Of a DNA stretch of 34,074 bases, positions 15,320 to 21,962 are shown one piece after another. The stretch is from an uncultured Prevotellaceae bacterium (GTDB taxonomy: Bacteria; Bacteroidota; Bacteroidia; Bacteroidales; Bacteroidaceae), in assembly GCA_902784065.1 (NCBI GenBank), contig CACZTJ010000031.1:1-34074 (forward strand), read 5' to 3'. Position numbers and translations under genes: made by a program. Positions within the stretch are counted from its first letter, which is position 1. Every line of letters starts with the position of its first letter. Under the pieces are notes generated by a model that saw only the letters and a list, made by a program, of their open reading frames with translations, ran no database searches and was not told the origin of the DNA.

Positions 15320-15541
15320 ATGGAACACAACGGCTTCAAAATCTCTCAGTACGCCTGTGCGGTGCTGCTCATCGTGAGCAGCATCGCGCTCGTGGCCTAT
15401 CAGGTGGTCGAGATCCACGACGTGGCTGGAGGTTTGCTCTATTACGTGGCGCAGTCGTTCCTCCTGGCAGGCTCCATCTTCGGGCTCGACCAGTATATCA
15501 GAATCATTAATAAGCATTACCATGAAAGAGAATCTAAATAA
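15320..15541 (+). CDS. Holin-like two-span membrane protein
   Basis: From the chosen ATG the protein has 73 aa. Two hydrophobic stretches are visible, about residues 10-28 (YACAVLLIVSSIALVAYQVV) and 37-56 (GGLLYYVAQSFLLAGSIFGL), joined by a short loop with HD, with a charged C-terminus rich in His, Glu and Lys. That layout, and the position directly before a peptidoglycan hydrolase gene overlapped by 20 nt, point to a phage-type holin that would release the hydrolase to the wall. A GTG start 21 nt upstream is possible. The family cannot be named from sequence alone. Confidence 0.6.
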   Translation: MEHNGFKISQYACAVLLIVSSIALVAYQVVEIHDVAGGLLYYVAQSFLLAGSIFGLDQYIRIINKHYHERESK

Positions 15542-15938
15542 CGTAAAATTGTCTCAGCATTTCAGTCTGACCGAATTCCTCAACCTGGGCAAGTACCCGG
15601 AGAATATCCCCACGATGCAGGCCGTGGTGAACATGACCTATGGCTGCCATCTGCTGCTGGAACCGGCACGACTCCTCGTGGGGCCCATCATCATCAATTG
15701 TGGTTTCCGTTGTGAGGCCGTGAACCGCCAGGTGGGTGGCGTGAAGAACTCCCAGCACCTCATCGGTCAGGCCGCCGATATCCGCCCGAAAGATCCGGCG
15801 CAGTTCACAAAACTCGTGGACTTCTTCAGAAACTGGCAATACACCGACCAACTCCTGACGGGCTCCGGCTGGCTCCACATCTCTTGGACTCCCTTCGCCC
15901 CGCCAAGGCATTACGTTAGAGTGGGGTATTACAAATAG
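15522..15938 (+). CDS. M15-family peptidase, endolysin-like
   Basis: It is a probable L-Ala-D-Glu or D-Ala-D-Ala type peptidase cutting peptidoglycan peptides. The 138 aa form a single M15A domain with no signal peptide. The zinc-site motif S-x-H-x2-G-x-A-x-D is intact as SQHLIGQAAD (His79, Asp86), and the second zinc histidine is His119 in WLHISW. An N-terminal helix (SQHFSLTEFL) is typical of phage endolysins of this group. Lack of a signal peptide fits release through the upstream holin-like protein, whose gene it overlaps by 20 nt. In related Bacteroidales loci this place is often held by an N-acetylmuramoyl-L-alanine amidase instead. Confidence 0.88.
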   Translation: MKENLNNVKLSQHFSLTEFLNLGKYPENIPTMQAVVNMTYGCHLLLEPARLLVGPIIINCGFRCEAVNRQVGGVKNSQHLIGQAADIRPKDPAQFTKLVDFFRNWQYTDQLLTGSGWLHISWTPFAPPRHYVRVGYYK

Positions 15939-16062
15939 AAGAAACTAGTCTGCAATTGCGAACAGTCGCCCAATTCTTATATATAATAATAAGGTGTAAG
16001 GCGGGGGCGGGGCGAAAAAATGGGGGAAAGGATAGATTATTTGAAAAAAAACTGCCGAAAAG
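15939..16062. other. Intergenic region without a gene
   Basis: No ORF or RNA gene is seen. It contains an AT-rich stretch (15977-15992) and a G-rich run at 16000-16026 with three tracts of four or five G. It is the likely right edge of the island, but no repeat matching the left side could be found by eye. Confidence 0.4.
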
Positions 16063-16093
16063 TTTGTCAGTTCAAAAAAAAGCATTACCTTTG
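16063..16093 (+). promoter_or_regulatory. Promoter of the tRNA-Gly/Leu cluster
   Basis: TTTG at 16063-16066 with TACCTTTG at 16086-16093, spacing 19 nt. The predicted start lies near 16100, giving a leader of about 110 nt before the first tRNA. Confidence 0.75.
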
Positions 16094-16098
16094 CACTC

Positions 16099-16168
16099 GC
16101 ATTTAGAGAAATGCTTGTTTTAAGGCGGAATTTCCGCGCAAGCTGAGAGCCAAAAAAGCTTGCTTTTT
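16099..16168 (+). promoter_or_regulatory. Structured leader with terminator-like hairpin before the tRNA cluster
   Basis: GCATTT/AAATGC (16099-16104, 16109-16114) forms a hairpin at the predicted 5' end. GCAAGCT/AGCTTGC (16138-16144, 16157-16163) forms a second stem followed by TTTTT (16164-16168), which looks like an intrinsic terminator inside the leader. It may serve attenuation, or may be the end of a short leader RNA. Confidence 0.45.
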
Positions 16169-16210
16169 AGGCCGAGGCGCAGCAGGAAAAATCGACTTTT
16201 AGAAGAAAAG

Positions 16211-16286
16211 GCGGAAATAGCTCAGTTGGTAGAGCACAACCTTGCCAAGGTTGGGGTCGCGGGTCCGAGTCCCGTTTTCCGCTCCA
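16211..16286 (+). tRNA. tRNA-Gly (GCC), with encoded CCA
   Basis: The acceptor GCGGAAA/TTTCCGC, anticodon stem CAACC/GGTTG and loop TTGCCAA give anticodon GCC (Gly). The body ends at 16283 and CCA follows in the genome at 16284-16286. The body is identical to the copy at 16495-16567, which lacks CCA. Confidence 0.97.
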
Positions 16287-16335
16287 CTTGTTGAACAAAA
16301 AAGAGACATTAAGGAATGGCCTTAATGGAAAAAAT

Positions 16336-16417
16336 GCCCAGGTGGCGGAATTGGTAGACGCGCACGTTTCAGGTGCGTGTGCCGCGAGGCGTGCAGGTTC
16401 GAGTCCTGTTCTGGGCA
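16336..16417 (+). tRNA. tRNA-Leu (CAG)
   Basis: A class II tRNA of 82 nt with a long variable arm. The acceptor is GCCCAGG/TCTGGGC with one G-U pair, and the anticodon stem CACGT/GCGTG carries loop TTCAGGT, giving CAG (Leu). A T-rich run follows at 16420-16427. CCA is not encoded. Confidence 0.95.
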
Positions 16418-16444
16418 CTCTTTTTTATTGGGTAGTGTCAATTG

Positions 16445-16475
16445 CGACGTGGGAGTTCGAGTCTCCTCCTCTTCA
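16445..16475 (+). pseudogene. tRNA 3'-end fragment (T arm and acceptor strand)
   Basis: The T stem GGGAG/CTCCT (16451-16455, 16463-16467) holds the loop TTCGAGT, followed by a 7-nt acceptor strand CCTCTTC and discriminator A (16475). The GACGT before it resembles the end of a tRNA-Leu variable arm. The matching 5' half (expected to begin GAAGAGG) is absent; the preceding tRNA-Leu ends only 28 nt upstream. It does not match the acceptor of any tRNA in the window. Confidence 0.65.
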
Positions 16476-16494
16476 CTTTTTTGTTAGCAGATAT

Positions 16495-16567
16495 GCGGAA
16501 ATAGCTCAGTTGGTAGAGCACAACCTTGCCAAGGTTGGGGTCGCGGGTCCGAGTCCCGTTTTCCGCT
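16495..16567 (+). tRNA. tRNA-Gly (GCC), second copy
   Basis: The 73-nt body is identical to that at 16211-16283, with anticodon GCC. CCA is not encoded; the next bases are CTT. The hypothetical gene at 16593 starts 25 nt downstream without a visible terminator, so it may be on the same transcript. Confidence 0.97.
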
Positions 16568-16592
16568 CTTTTTAGGAAAACAACATTTTCAG

Positions 16593-17132
16593 ATGAGTTT
16601 ATATTTAAGATATTTCGACCGTGAAACACTCGTTTCTACAGTAGATGAAGCTATCGACTTTTTAAGGGATATTGACGAGATCGATGTAGATGCAGAGTTA
16701 GAGGCAGACATCCGTGAGTATGTTGCCAGCAATGTATATTATCCTAAACGATATAAAATCCAACCCCGCGTTTACTTCATCATCATCAAGACCGATGCTG
16801 CCACGATGCAGGACTTCAAGGAGAAGAAAGCTCTCCATACGCCTGATAACCCGCAGCCGAAGAATAGTTCGGTGATGAACCGCCTGACCGAGGTTTGCCC
16901 CGGCTGGTATGAGGGCTGCCTCGACTTCAAGCGCGTGCTGATGGTGCCTGGAACGGGAAAGTTCCAGTATCGCGATACCCAGTTCGTGGCTCGCGTCAAG
17001 GCGGAGTCGGGACTTGACTGCTATGAGCGGATTGTGGAGCATTTGCGTGAGCAGGTCGATGATCGCAGCCAGTTCCCCTCTGCAAAGGGTAAGAACTTTA
17101 AATTCCGTTATTTAGGTAAGGCTAAAATGTGA
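16593..17132 (+). CDS. Conserved hypothetical protein upstream of ssb
   Basis: A 179-aa soluble protein of unknown function. The N-terminal 50 residues are acidic and helical (EAIDFLRDIDEIDVDAELEA). The rest is mixed, with YYPKRYKIQPRVYFIIIKTD and a basic end (KGKNFKFRYLGKAKM). No catalytic motif can be recognised. It begins just after the tRNA cluster and ends 6 nt before ssb, so it is probably co-transcribed with ssb and gldE. Good protein-like composition and the tight spacing make the gene itself reliable. Confidence 0.75.
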   Translation: MSLYLRYFDRETLVSTVDEAIDFLRDIDEIDVDAELEADIREYVASNVYYPKRYKIQPRVYFIIIKTDAATMQDFKEKKALHTPDNPQPKNSSVMNRLTEVCPGWYEGCLDFKRVLMVPGTGKFQYRDTQFVARVKAESGLDCYERIVEHLREQVDDRSQFPSAKGKNFKFRYLGKAKM

Positions 17133-17138
17133 TGCACT

Positions 17139-17549
17139 ATGAATAAAGTTATGCTTATTGGAAACGTGGGACAAGATCCCGAAGTGAGATATGTGGATCA
17201 GGGTGTGGCTGTGGCACGTCTGCGCCTGGCTACTACGGAGCGTGGTTATACCTTGCAGAACGGCACGCAGGTTCCCGATCATACCGATTGGCATAACGTG
17301 ATTCTATGGCGCAGATTAGCTGAGATTGTAGAAAAATATGTGCATAAAGGCGACAAGCTGTACATCGAGGGTCGTATCCGTTATACCTCCTATGATGACA
17401 AACAGGGCCAGCGCCGTTATGCGACAGAAATATGGGCTGACAATATGGAGCTTCTTTCTCCGAAGCCAGCTGGTGCGGCACCCTCGGCCAATGAGCCTGT
17501 GGCAGCACCCGAGCCCGACAATAAGCCCGACGGGGCTCTCCCGTTCTAA
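17139..17549 (+). CDS. ssb: Single-stranded DNA-binding protein
   Basis: It coats single-stranded DNA in replication, repair and recombination. The 136 aa have an OB fold (about 1-108) opening with MNKVMLIGNVGQDPEVRYV, and containing WHNVILWRRLAEIVEKYVHK and KGDKLYIEGRIRYTSYDDK. An Ala/Pro-rich linker follows and the protein ends in GALPF, a variant of the usual DxxPF tip that binds partner proteins. It is short for the family but complete. The gldE start lies 2 nt after its stop, which matches the ssb-gldE order often found in Bacteroidetes. Confidence 0.95.
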   Translation: MNKVMLIGNVGQDPEVRYVDQGVAVARLRLATTERGYTLQNGTQVPDHTDWHNVILWRRLAEIVEKYVHKGDKLYIEGRIRYTSYDDKQGQRRYATEIWADNMELLSPKPAGAAPSANEPVAAPEPDNKPDGALPF

Positions 17550-17551
17550 CA

Positions 17552-18862
17552 ATGGACTATCTTCAACAAATATTTAGCCAAGTACATTTCATAGCGCCCA
17601 CCACTGGTGTTATTCTGGCTGGTGTGCTTGTTTTCATTCTCCTGTTATTATCCGGCTATGCCTCTGGATCGGAGATCGCTTTCTTCTCTCTCTCACCCAA
17701 CGATCTGAACGATCTTGATGAAGAGAAGCGTGACAGCGACCGCCACATCAAAGAGCTGCTTGCCGACTCGGAACGAACCCTGGCTACCATCTTGATTGCC
17801 AATAACTTAATCAATGTGACGGTGATCATGCTGGCCAACTATTTCATCCTCCATGTGATTGATTTTGGCGGGGCTTATTGGTTGGAGTTCGTGGTGATCA
17901 CTGTGCTGCTGACGTTTCTGGTGCTCCTTTTCGGCGAGATCATGCCGAAGGTCTATGCAGGTCAGCACGTGTTGCAGTTCTGCCGTTTCTCGGTACCTGG
18001 TATCATGGGCTTGCGAAAGCTGTTCTATCCGGTGGCTTCCATGCTGTTGCGTTCAAGTACGATCATCGGGAAGTGGGTCAGGAAGGAAACTCATGTGCTG
18101 AGTGTTGACGACCTTGAACAGGCCTTGGAGCTGACTGGCGATAACGAGCTGAAGGAAGAGAAGAACATGCTTGAGGGTATCGTGCGCTTTGGTGACGAGA
18201 CCGCCAAGGAGGTGATGACCAGCCGTCAGGATGTGGTGGACCTTGACTTCGGAGCCTCGTTTGCCGATGTGCTGAAGTGCGTGGTTGAGAACAACTATTC
18301 GCGTATTCCCGTCTATCAGGGGTCGATCGACAATATCCGTGGTATCCTGTATATCAAGGATCTGCTGCCGTATCTGTCGAAGCCGTCGAACTTCCGCTGG
18401 CAGTCGTTGATCCGTCCGCCGTATTTCGTGCCGGAGACCAAGAAGATTGACGACCTGCTGCGCGACTTCCAGGAGAACAAGGTGCATATCGCCATCGTGG
18501 TCGATGAGTTTGGTGGCACCAGCGGCATCATCACCTTGGAGGATATCCTTGAGGAGATTGTGGGCGAGATCAACGATGAATACGACGAGGAGGAGAAGCC
18601 TTATACGCGTATCAACGCCAATACCTATATTTTTGAAGGTAAGACGCTGCTGAGCGATTTCTATAAGATTCTTGATATCGATGATGAGACCTTTGAGGAT
18701 GTGGTGGGTGATGCCGATTCGCTGGCAGGCCTGTTGCTAGAGATCAAAGGTGATTTCCCCGAGCTGCATGAGCGCATCGATTTCCAGGACTTCACCTTTG
18801 AAGTGACGGAGCTCGACGGCCATCGTATTTCCAAGATCAAACTTGTGATCCACGACGCCTGA
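17552..18862 (+). CDS. gldE: GldE-like CNNM/CBS-domain membrane protein
   Basis: A 436-aa inner-membrane protein of the CNNM/CorC (hemolysin C-like) group. The N-terminal DUF21/CNNM domain (about 15-190) has hydrophobic spans such as GVILAGVLVFILLLLSGYAS and FVVITVLLTFLVLLFGEIMP. Two CBS motifs follow (about 205-325, including EVMTSRQDVVDL and DEFGGTSGIITLEDILEEIV) and then a CorC/HlyC domain (about 350-436). In flavobacteria GldE is linked to gliding, but non-gliding Bacteroidales keep it next to ssb, so a role in ion or cofactor transport is equally likely. Its last 26 nt overlap the 3' end of the opposing methyltransferase gene. Confidence 0.88.
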   Translation: MDYLQQIFSQVHFIAPTTGVILAGVLVFILLLLSGYASGSEIAFFSLSPNDLNDLDEEKRDSDRHIKELLADSERTLATILIANNLINVTVIMLANYFILHVIDFGGAYWLEFVVITVLLTFLVLLFGEIMPKVYAGQHVLQFCRFSVPGIMGLRKLFYPVASMLLRSSTIIGKWVRKETHVLSVDDLEQALELTGDNELKEEKNMLEGIVRFGDETAKEVMTSRQDVVDLDFGASFADVLKCVVENNYSRIPVYQGSIDNIRGILYIKDLLPYLSKPSNFRWQSLIRPPYFVPETKKIDDLLRDFQENKVHIAIVVDEFGGTSGIITLEDILEEIVGEINDEYDEEEKPYTRINANTYIFEGKTLLSDFYKILDIDDETFEDVVGDADSLAGLLLEIKGDFPELHERIDFQDFTFEVTELDGHRISKIKLVIHDA

Positions 18863-19592
18863 ATTCACTGCAGGTGATGGCAGTGGCGATGGCTACATTC
18901 AGGCTGTCGGCTGTATCGCCTTGGTGGAAATCGGGTATCAGCAGGCGACGGTTCACGCGCTGGCGCACCTCATCCGAGATGCCATTCCCTTCATTACCCA
19001 TGATGATCAGCCCCCCAGGTGTCAGGGGCTCGGCGTAGATGTTCTTTCCGTCGAGGAAGGTGCCATATACGGGATAGTCGCCGGGCAGACGGTCGAGCAG
19101 GGCAGGGAGCGAGGTGTAGATGATGTTTACCCGCGAAAGACTGCCCATGGTGGCCTGAACCACCTTGGGGTTCCACGCATCGACGGTATCGTCGCTACAG
19201 ATCAGCGTGCTGATGCCAAACCAGTCGGCTATTCGGATGATGGTGCCGAGATTGCCGGGATCCTGCACGCCGTCGAGGGCGAGGGCCAGGGCCTGATCCT
19301 GAAGCAATGCCAGCGGATCGCCAGCCTCCTGCGAGGGGATGGGGAAGAGGGCGAGCACCTGCTGGGGATGCTGCTGGAAACTGATATGCTGCAGCTCTTC
19401 GTCGGTGACGGTCTGGGGGCTGATGTCCTCCGGCGCCTGCCATTGCGGGGTGGCAAAGACGGCTACTGGGGTATATCGTTTCATCAGGTCGCCTACCACC
19501 TTCGTGCCTTCGGCCACGAAAAGACCCTCACGCTTGCGGAATTTCTTCTGTTCGAGTTGGCGGATAAACTTTTGCTGGTTTTTGCTGATCAT
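18837..19592 (-). CDS. SpoU/TrmH-family RNA 2'-O-methyltransferase
   Basis: It probably methylates a ribose in 23S rRNA or tRNA using AdoMet. From the chosen ATG it is 251 aa: an N-terminal substrate-binding domain (from MISKNQQKFIRQLEQKKFRK, with GLFVAEGTKVV) and a SPOUT domain. All three SpoU motifs are visible: LDGVQDPGNLGTIIRIADWFG-type motif 1, ATMGSLSRV, and motif 3 with IMGNEGNGIS and SLNVAIATAI. The start at 19592 is preferred to one 30 codons upstream, because the promoter box at 19619-19626 lies inside that extension. The exact target (RlmB-, TsnR- or TrmH-like) cannot be decided from sequence. Confidence 0.9.
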   Translation of the reverse strand: MISKNQQKFIRQLEQKKFRKREGLFVAEGTKVVGDLMKRYTPVAVFATPQWQAPEDISPQTVTDEELQHISFQQHPQQVLALFPIPSQEAGDPLALLQDQALALALDGVQDPGNLGTIIRIADWFGISTLICSDDTVDAWNPKVVQATMGSLSRVNIIYTSLPALLDRLPGDYPVYGTFLDGKNIYAEPLTPGGLIIMGNEGNGISDEVRQRVNRRLLIPDFHQGDTADSLNVAIATAITCSEFRRRGSQV

Positions 19593-19618
19593 TTTCAAAA
19601 AAGTCGTTAATTCCGATG

Positions 19619-19649
19619 CAAAGTTAAGAACTTTTTCGTAATTTTGCAA
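19619..19649 (-). promoter_or_regulatory. Promoter of the SpoU methyltransferase gene
   Basis: On the minus strand TTG (19647-19649), 20 nt, TAACTTTG (19619-19626). It is a full consensus match. Its -33 element directly abuts the -7 box of the divergent tamL promoter. Confidence 0.8.
19639..19646 (+). promoter_or_regulatory. -7 box of tamL
   Basis: TAATTTTG fits TAnnTTTG. The -33 region (near 19616) is poor. The transcript would start about 10 nt before the start codon. Confidence 0.6.
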
Positions 19650-19662
19650 CTTACAAACGAGA

Positions 19663-21888
19663 ATGTTGATGAAGAAACCCATAAAATGGTCATATTTCGC
19701 CCTTCTGGCAAGTGCCTTGTTGTTTGGTGCCTGTTCGGTATCGCGCGACCTGCCCGAAGGTACCTATATGCTCGACAAGGTGAAGGTGATGACCGATGGG
19801 AGCTATGATGACATCAACCCCTCGCAGATGAAGAACTATGTGCGCCAGAAAGGTAATGCACGCTGGTTTTCAGCCATCAAGATTCCCCTTGGCGTCTATG
19901 CGATGGCGGGTAAGGACAGCTCGTGGGTGAACCGCACCCTCCGTCAGATGGGTGAAGCGCCTGTGATCTACGACACGCTCATGGCCCGTCAGAGCTGCGA
20001 GGATCTTCAGCTGGCGCTTCAGAACAAAGGTTATCTGGATGCCCAGGTGGAGCTGTTTGTGAATCGGCATAAGCACAAGATCGACGCGCTTTTTGTGTTA
20101 CATCCGGGGCAGCCCTATTTTATCAACGACTACGCCACCGACATTCAGGATTCGGTGATAGCCAGGTTGATGGCGCCGCGCAAGCCGCTGCTGCATAACG
20201 GCTTGCAGTTTAGCACGGAAGCCTTGAACGCGGAACGGTCGCAACTGACGACTTTTCTGCAGGATCAGGGCTATTTCAGATTCCATAAGGAATTTATCAC
20301 TTACAGGGCTCGTAAGGATAGTTTGCACCATCAGGTAGGACTGACCATGATCTTGCATCCCTACCGCGCCAACAGCGAGGCCAAAGATACCTTGCATAGC
20401 AGGTACTGGATTCGGGATATCACTTATGAGAATGGTTCACCCACCGACTCGGTCATTCATCTGCGCCCGTCGGTACTGAAGGAGAACACCTTCCTGGAAT
20501 CGGGACAGCCTTATTCTGCCACTCAGTTACAGAACACCTATAACCACTTCGGACGGTTGGGTGCCGTGAGATATACGAATATCAGTTTCCAGCAAGTGCC
20601 CGACACAACGCTGCTCGACACCAAGATACAGGTTCAGACCAACAAGCCATCGACGATCAGTTTCCAACCGGAAGGTACCAACACGTCGGGCGACTTGGGA
20701 GCGGCAGCCTCATTGACCTATCAGAACCGAAATATCTTCAAGGGCTCGGAGACCTTCACGTTTAAGGTGCGTGGTGCCTATGAGGCCATTCGGGGACTGG
20801 AAGGCTACAGCAATCAGGACTTCTTCGAATACAGCATTGAGGGGCGGTTGACCTTCCCGAGGTTTATCGTGCCGTTTATCAGCTCGGAGAGTAAACGACG
20901 GAACACGGCTACCAGCGAGGTGTCGCTGATGTTTGACTCCCAAGACCGCCCCGAGTTCCACCGCAGGGTGCTTTCTGCTGCCTGGCGATACAATTGGAGG
21001 AAACGCGACCGCCTTGACAGCTACCGTTTCGACGTGCTCGATCTGAACTATGTGTTCATGCCGTGGATTAGCGACACGTTCAGAAAGGAATATCTGGACA
21101 ACACCTCGAACTCGAACGTGATTCTGCGCTATAACTACGAAGACCTGTTTATCATGAAGATGGGCTTCGGCTATACCTACAACAACGGCAGGCTGGCTCT
21201 GAAAACCAATGTGGAGACGGCAGGAAACCTGTTAGGGCTTGGTACTGCTATTTTCGGCGGGTCGAAGAACAGTAACGGCCAGTATAAGGTGTTTGACATC
21301 GCTTATGCCCAGTATGTGAAGGGCGATGTGGACTTCTCGAAAAACCTGCTGGGGCGCGGCATGAAAGACCAGCTGGTGTTCCATGTGGGGTTTGGCATCG
21401 CTTATCCTTACGGCAATTCCACGGTGCTGCCTTTCGAGAAGCGCTATTTCTCAGGTGGTGCGAACAGCGTGAGAGGCTGGACGGTGAGAAGCCTGGGCCC
21501 TGGACGCTATAAGGACAAGGACGGTCGGATAAACTTCATCACCCAGACCGGCGACCTGAAGTTGGACCTGAACCTGGAGTATCGCACCCACCTGTTCTGG
21601 AAGTTCAACGGAGCAGCCTTTATCGATGCGGGTAACATCTGGACACTCAGAGATTATGAAGAGCAGCCTGGAGGACAGTTCACCTTTAGAGGACTGGTGA
21701 CGGACTTGGCTGCGAGCTACGGCCTCGGCCTGCGACTGAACTTCGACTTCTTCGTGCTGCGTTTCGATGCTGGTATGAAGGCCATCAATCCTGCCTATCA
21801 GACTGAGGACGAGGCGCACTACCCGTTGATCCATCCGAAATTCAGTCGGGATTTTGCCTTCCATTTCGCAGTAGGAATGCCGTTCTAA
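19663..21888 (+). CDS. tamL: TamL-type outer membrane protein, BamA/TamA family lipoprotein
   Basis: It is a probable outer-membrane insertase or translocation factor of the Omp85 superfamily, tethered by a lipid. The 741 aa begin with a lipoprotein signal (LLASALLFGAC, Cys24 from the first Met, Cys22 from the next). POTRA-like segments follow (about 35-330), with repeated TYMLDKVKVMTDG, LQNKGYLDAQVEL and FLQDQGYFRF. The C-terminal half is a 16-strand-type barrel ending in FSRDFAFHFAVGMPF with the usual terminal Phe. A barrel motif FSGGANSVRGWTVRSLGPG matches the conserved loop 6 (VRG). The start could also be the ATG two codons on. The lipid anchor distinguishes TamL of Bacteroidetes from proteobacterial TamA. 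Confidence 0.9.
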   Translation: MLMKKPIKWSYFALLASALLFGACSVSRDLPEGTYMLDKVKVMTDGSYDDINPSQMKNYVRQKGNARWFSAIKIPLGVYAMAGKDSSWVNRTLRQMGEAPVIYDTLMARQSCEDLQLALQNKGYLDAQVELFVNRHKHKIDALFVLHPGQPYFINDYATDIQDSVIARLMAPRKPLLHNGLQFSTEALNAERSQLTTFLQDQGYFRFHKEFITYRARKDSLHHQVGLTMILHPYRANSEAKDTLHSRYWIRDITYENGSPTDSVIHLRPSVLKENTFLESGQPYSATQLQNTYNHFGRLGAVRYTNISFQQVPDTTLLDTKIQVQTNKPSTISFQPEGTNTSGDLGAAASLTYQNRNIFKGSETFTFKVRGAYEAIRGLEGYSNQDFFEYSIEGRLTFPRFIVPFISSESKRRNTATSEVSLMFDSQDRPEFHRRVLSAAWRYNWRKRDRLDSYRFDVLDLNYVFMPWISDTFRKEYLDNTSNSNVILRYNYEDLFIMKMGFGYTYNNGRLALKTNVETAGNLLGLGTAIFGGSKNSNGQYKVFDIAYAQYVKGDVDFSKNLLGRGMKDQLVFHVGFGIAYPYGNSTVLPFEKRYFSGGANSVRGWTVRSLGPGRYKDKDGRINFITQTGDLKLDLNLEYRTHLFWKFNGAAFIDAGNIWTLRDYEEQPGGQFTFRGLVTDLAASYGLGLRLNFDFFVLRFDAGMKAINPAYQTEDEAHYPLIHPKFSRDFAFHFAVGMPF

Positions 21889-21900
21889 GATATAATTTAT

Positions 21901-21933
21901 GTGAAAAGCCAACACTTTTCGCATATTTTTTTG
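21901..21933 (+). terminator. Terminator of tamL
   Basis: GTGAAAAG (21901-21908) pairs with CTTTTCGC (21915-21922, one G-U) around a 6-nt loop, followed by a T-rich tail (21924-21932). Confidence 0.65.
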
Positions 21934-21941
21934 TACCTTTG
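21934..21941 (+). promoter_or_regulatory. -7 box of the operon starting at 21963
   Basis: TACCTTTG fits TAnnTTTG. No good -33 TTG is present, because the tamL terminator occupies that place. It argues against a TTG start at 21939 for the next gene. Confidence 0.6.
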
Positions 21942-21962
21942 CACGAAAATATCAAAAAAGAC

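Noticed and set aside
15167..15523. Minus-strand frame of 118 codons opposite the smalltalk/holin genes
   Set aside because: It is a His-rich shadow of the plus-strand genes, which have a promoter and matching functions.
16000..16026. G-rich run as a G-quadruplex
   Set aside because: Only three tracts of three or more G are present; a fourth would need a two-G tract, so the structure would be weak.
19593..19682. 30-codon N-terminal extension of the SpoU methyltransferase
   Set aside because: It contains the gene's own promoter and has no family resemblance.
21939..21962. TTG start giving 8 extra residues on the metallo-beta-lactamase fold protein
   Set aside because: The TTG is part of the TACCTTTG promoter box, and the conserved protein begins at the ATG at 21963.
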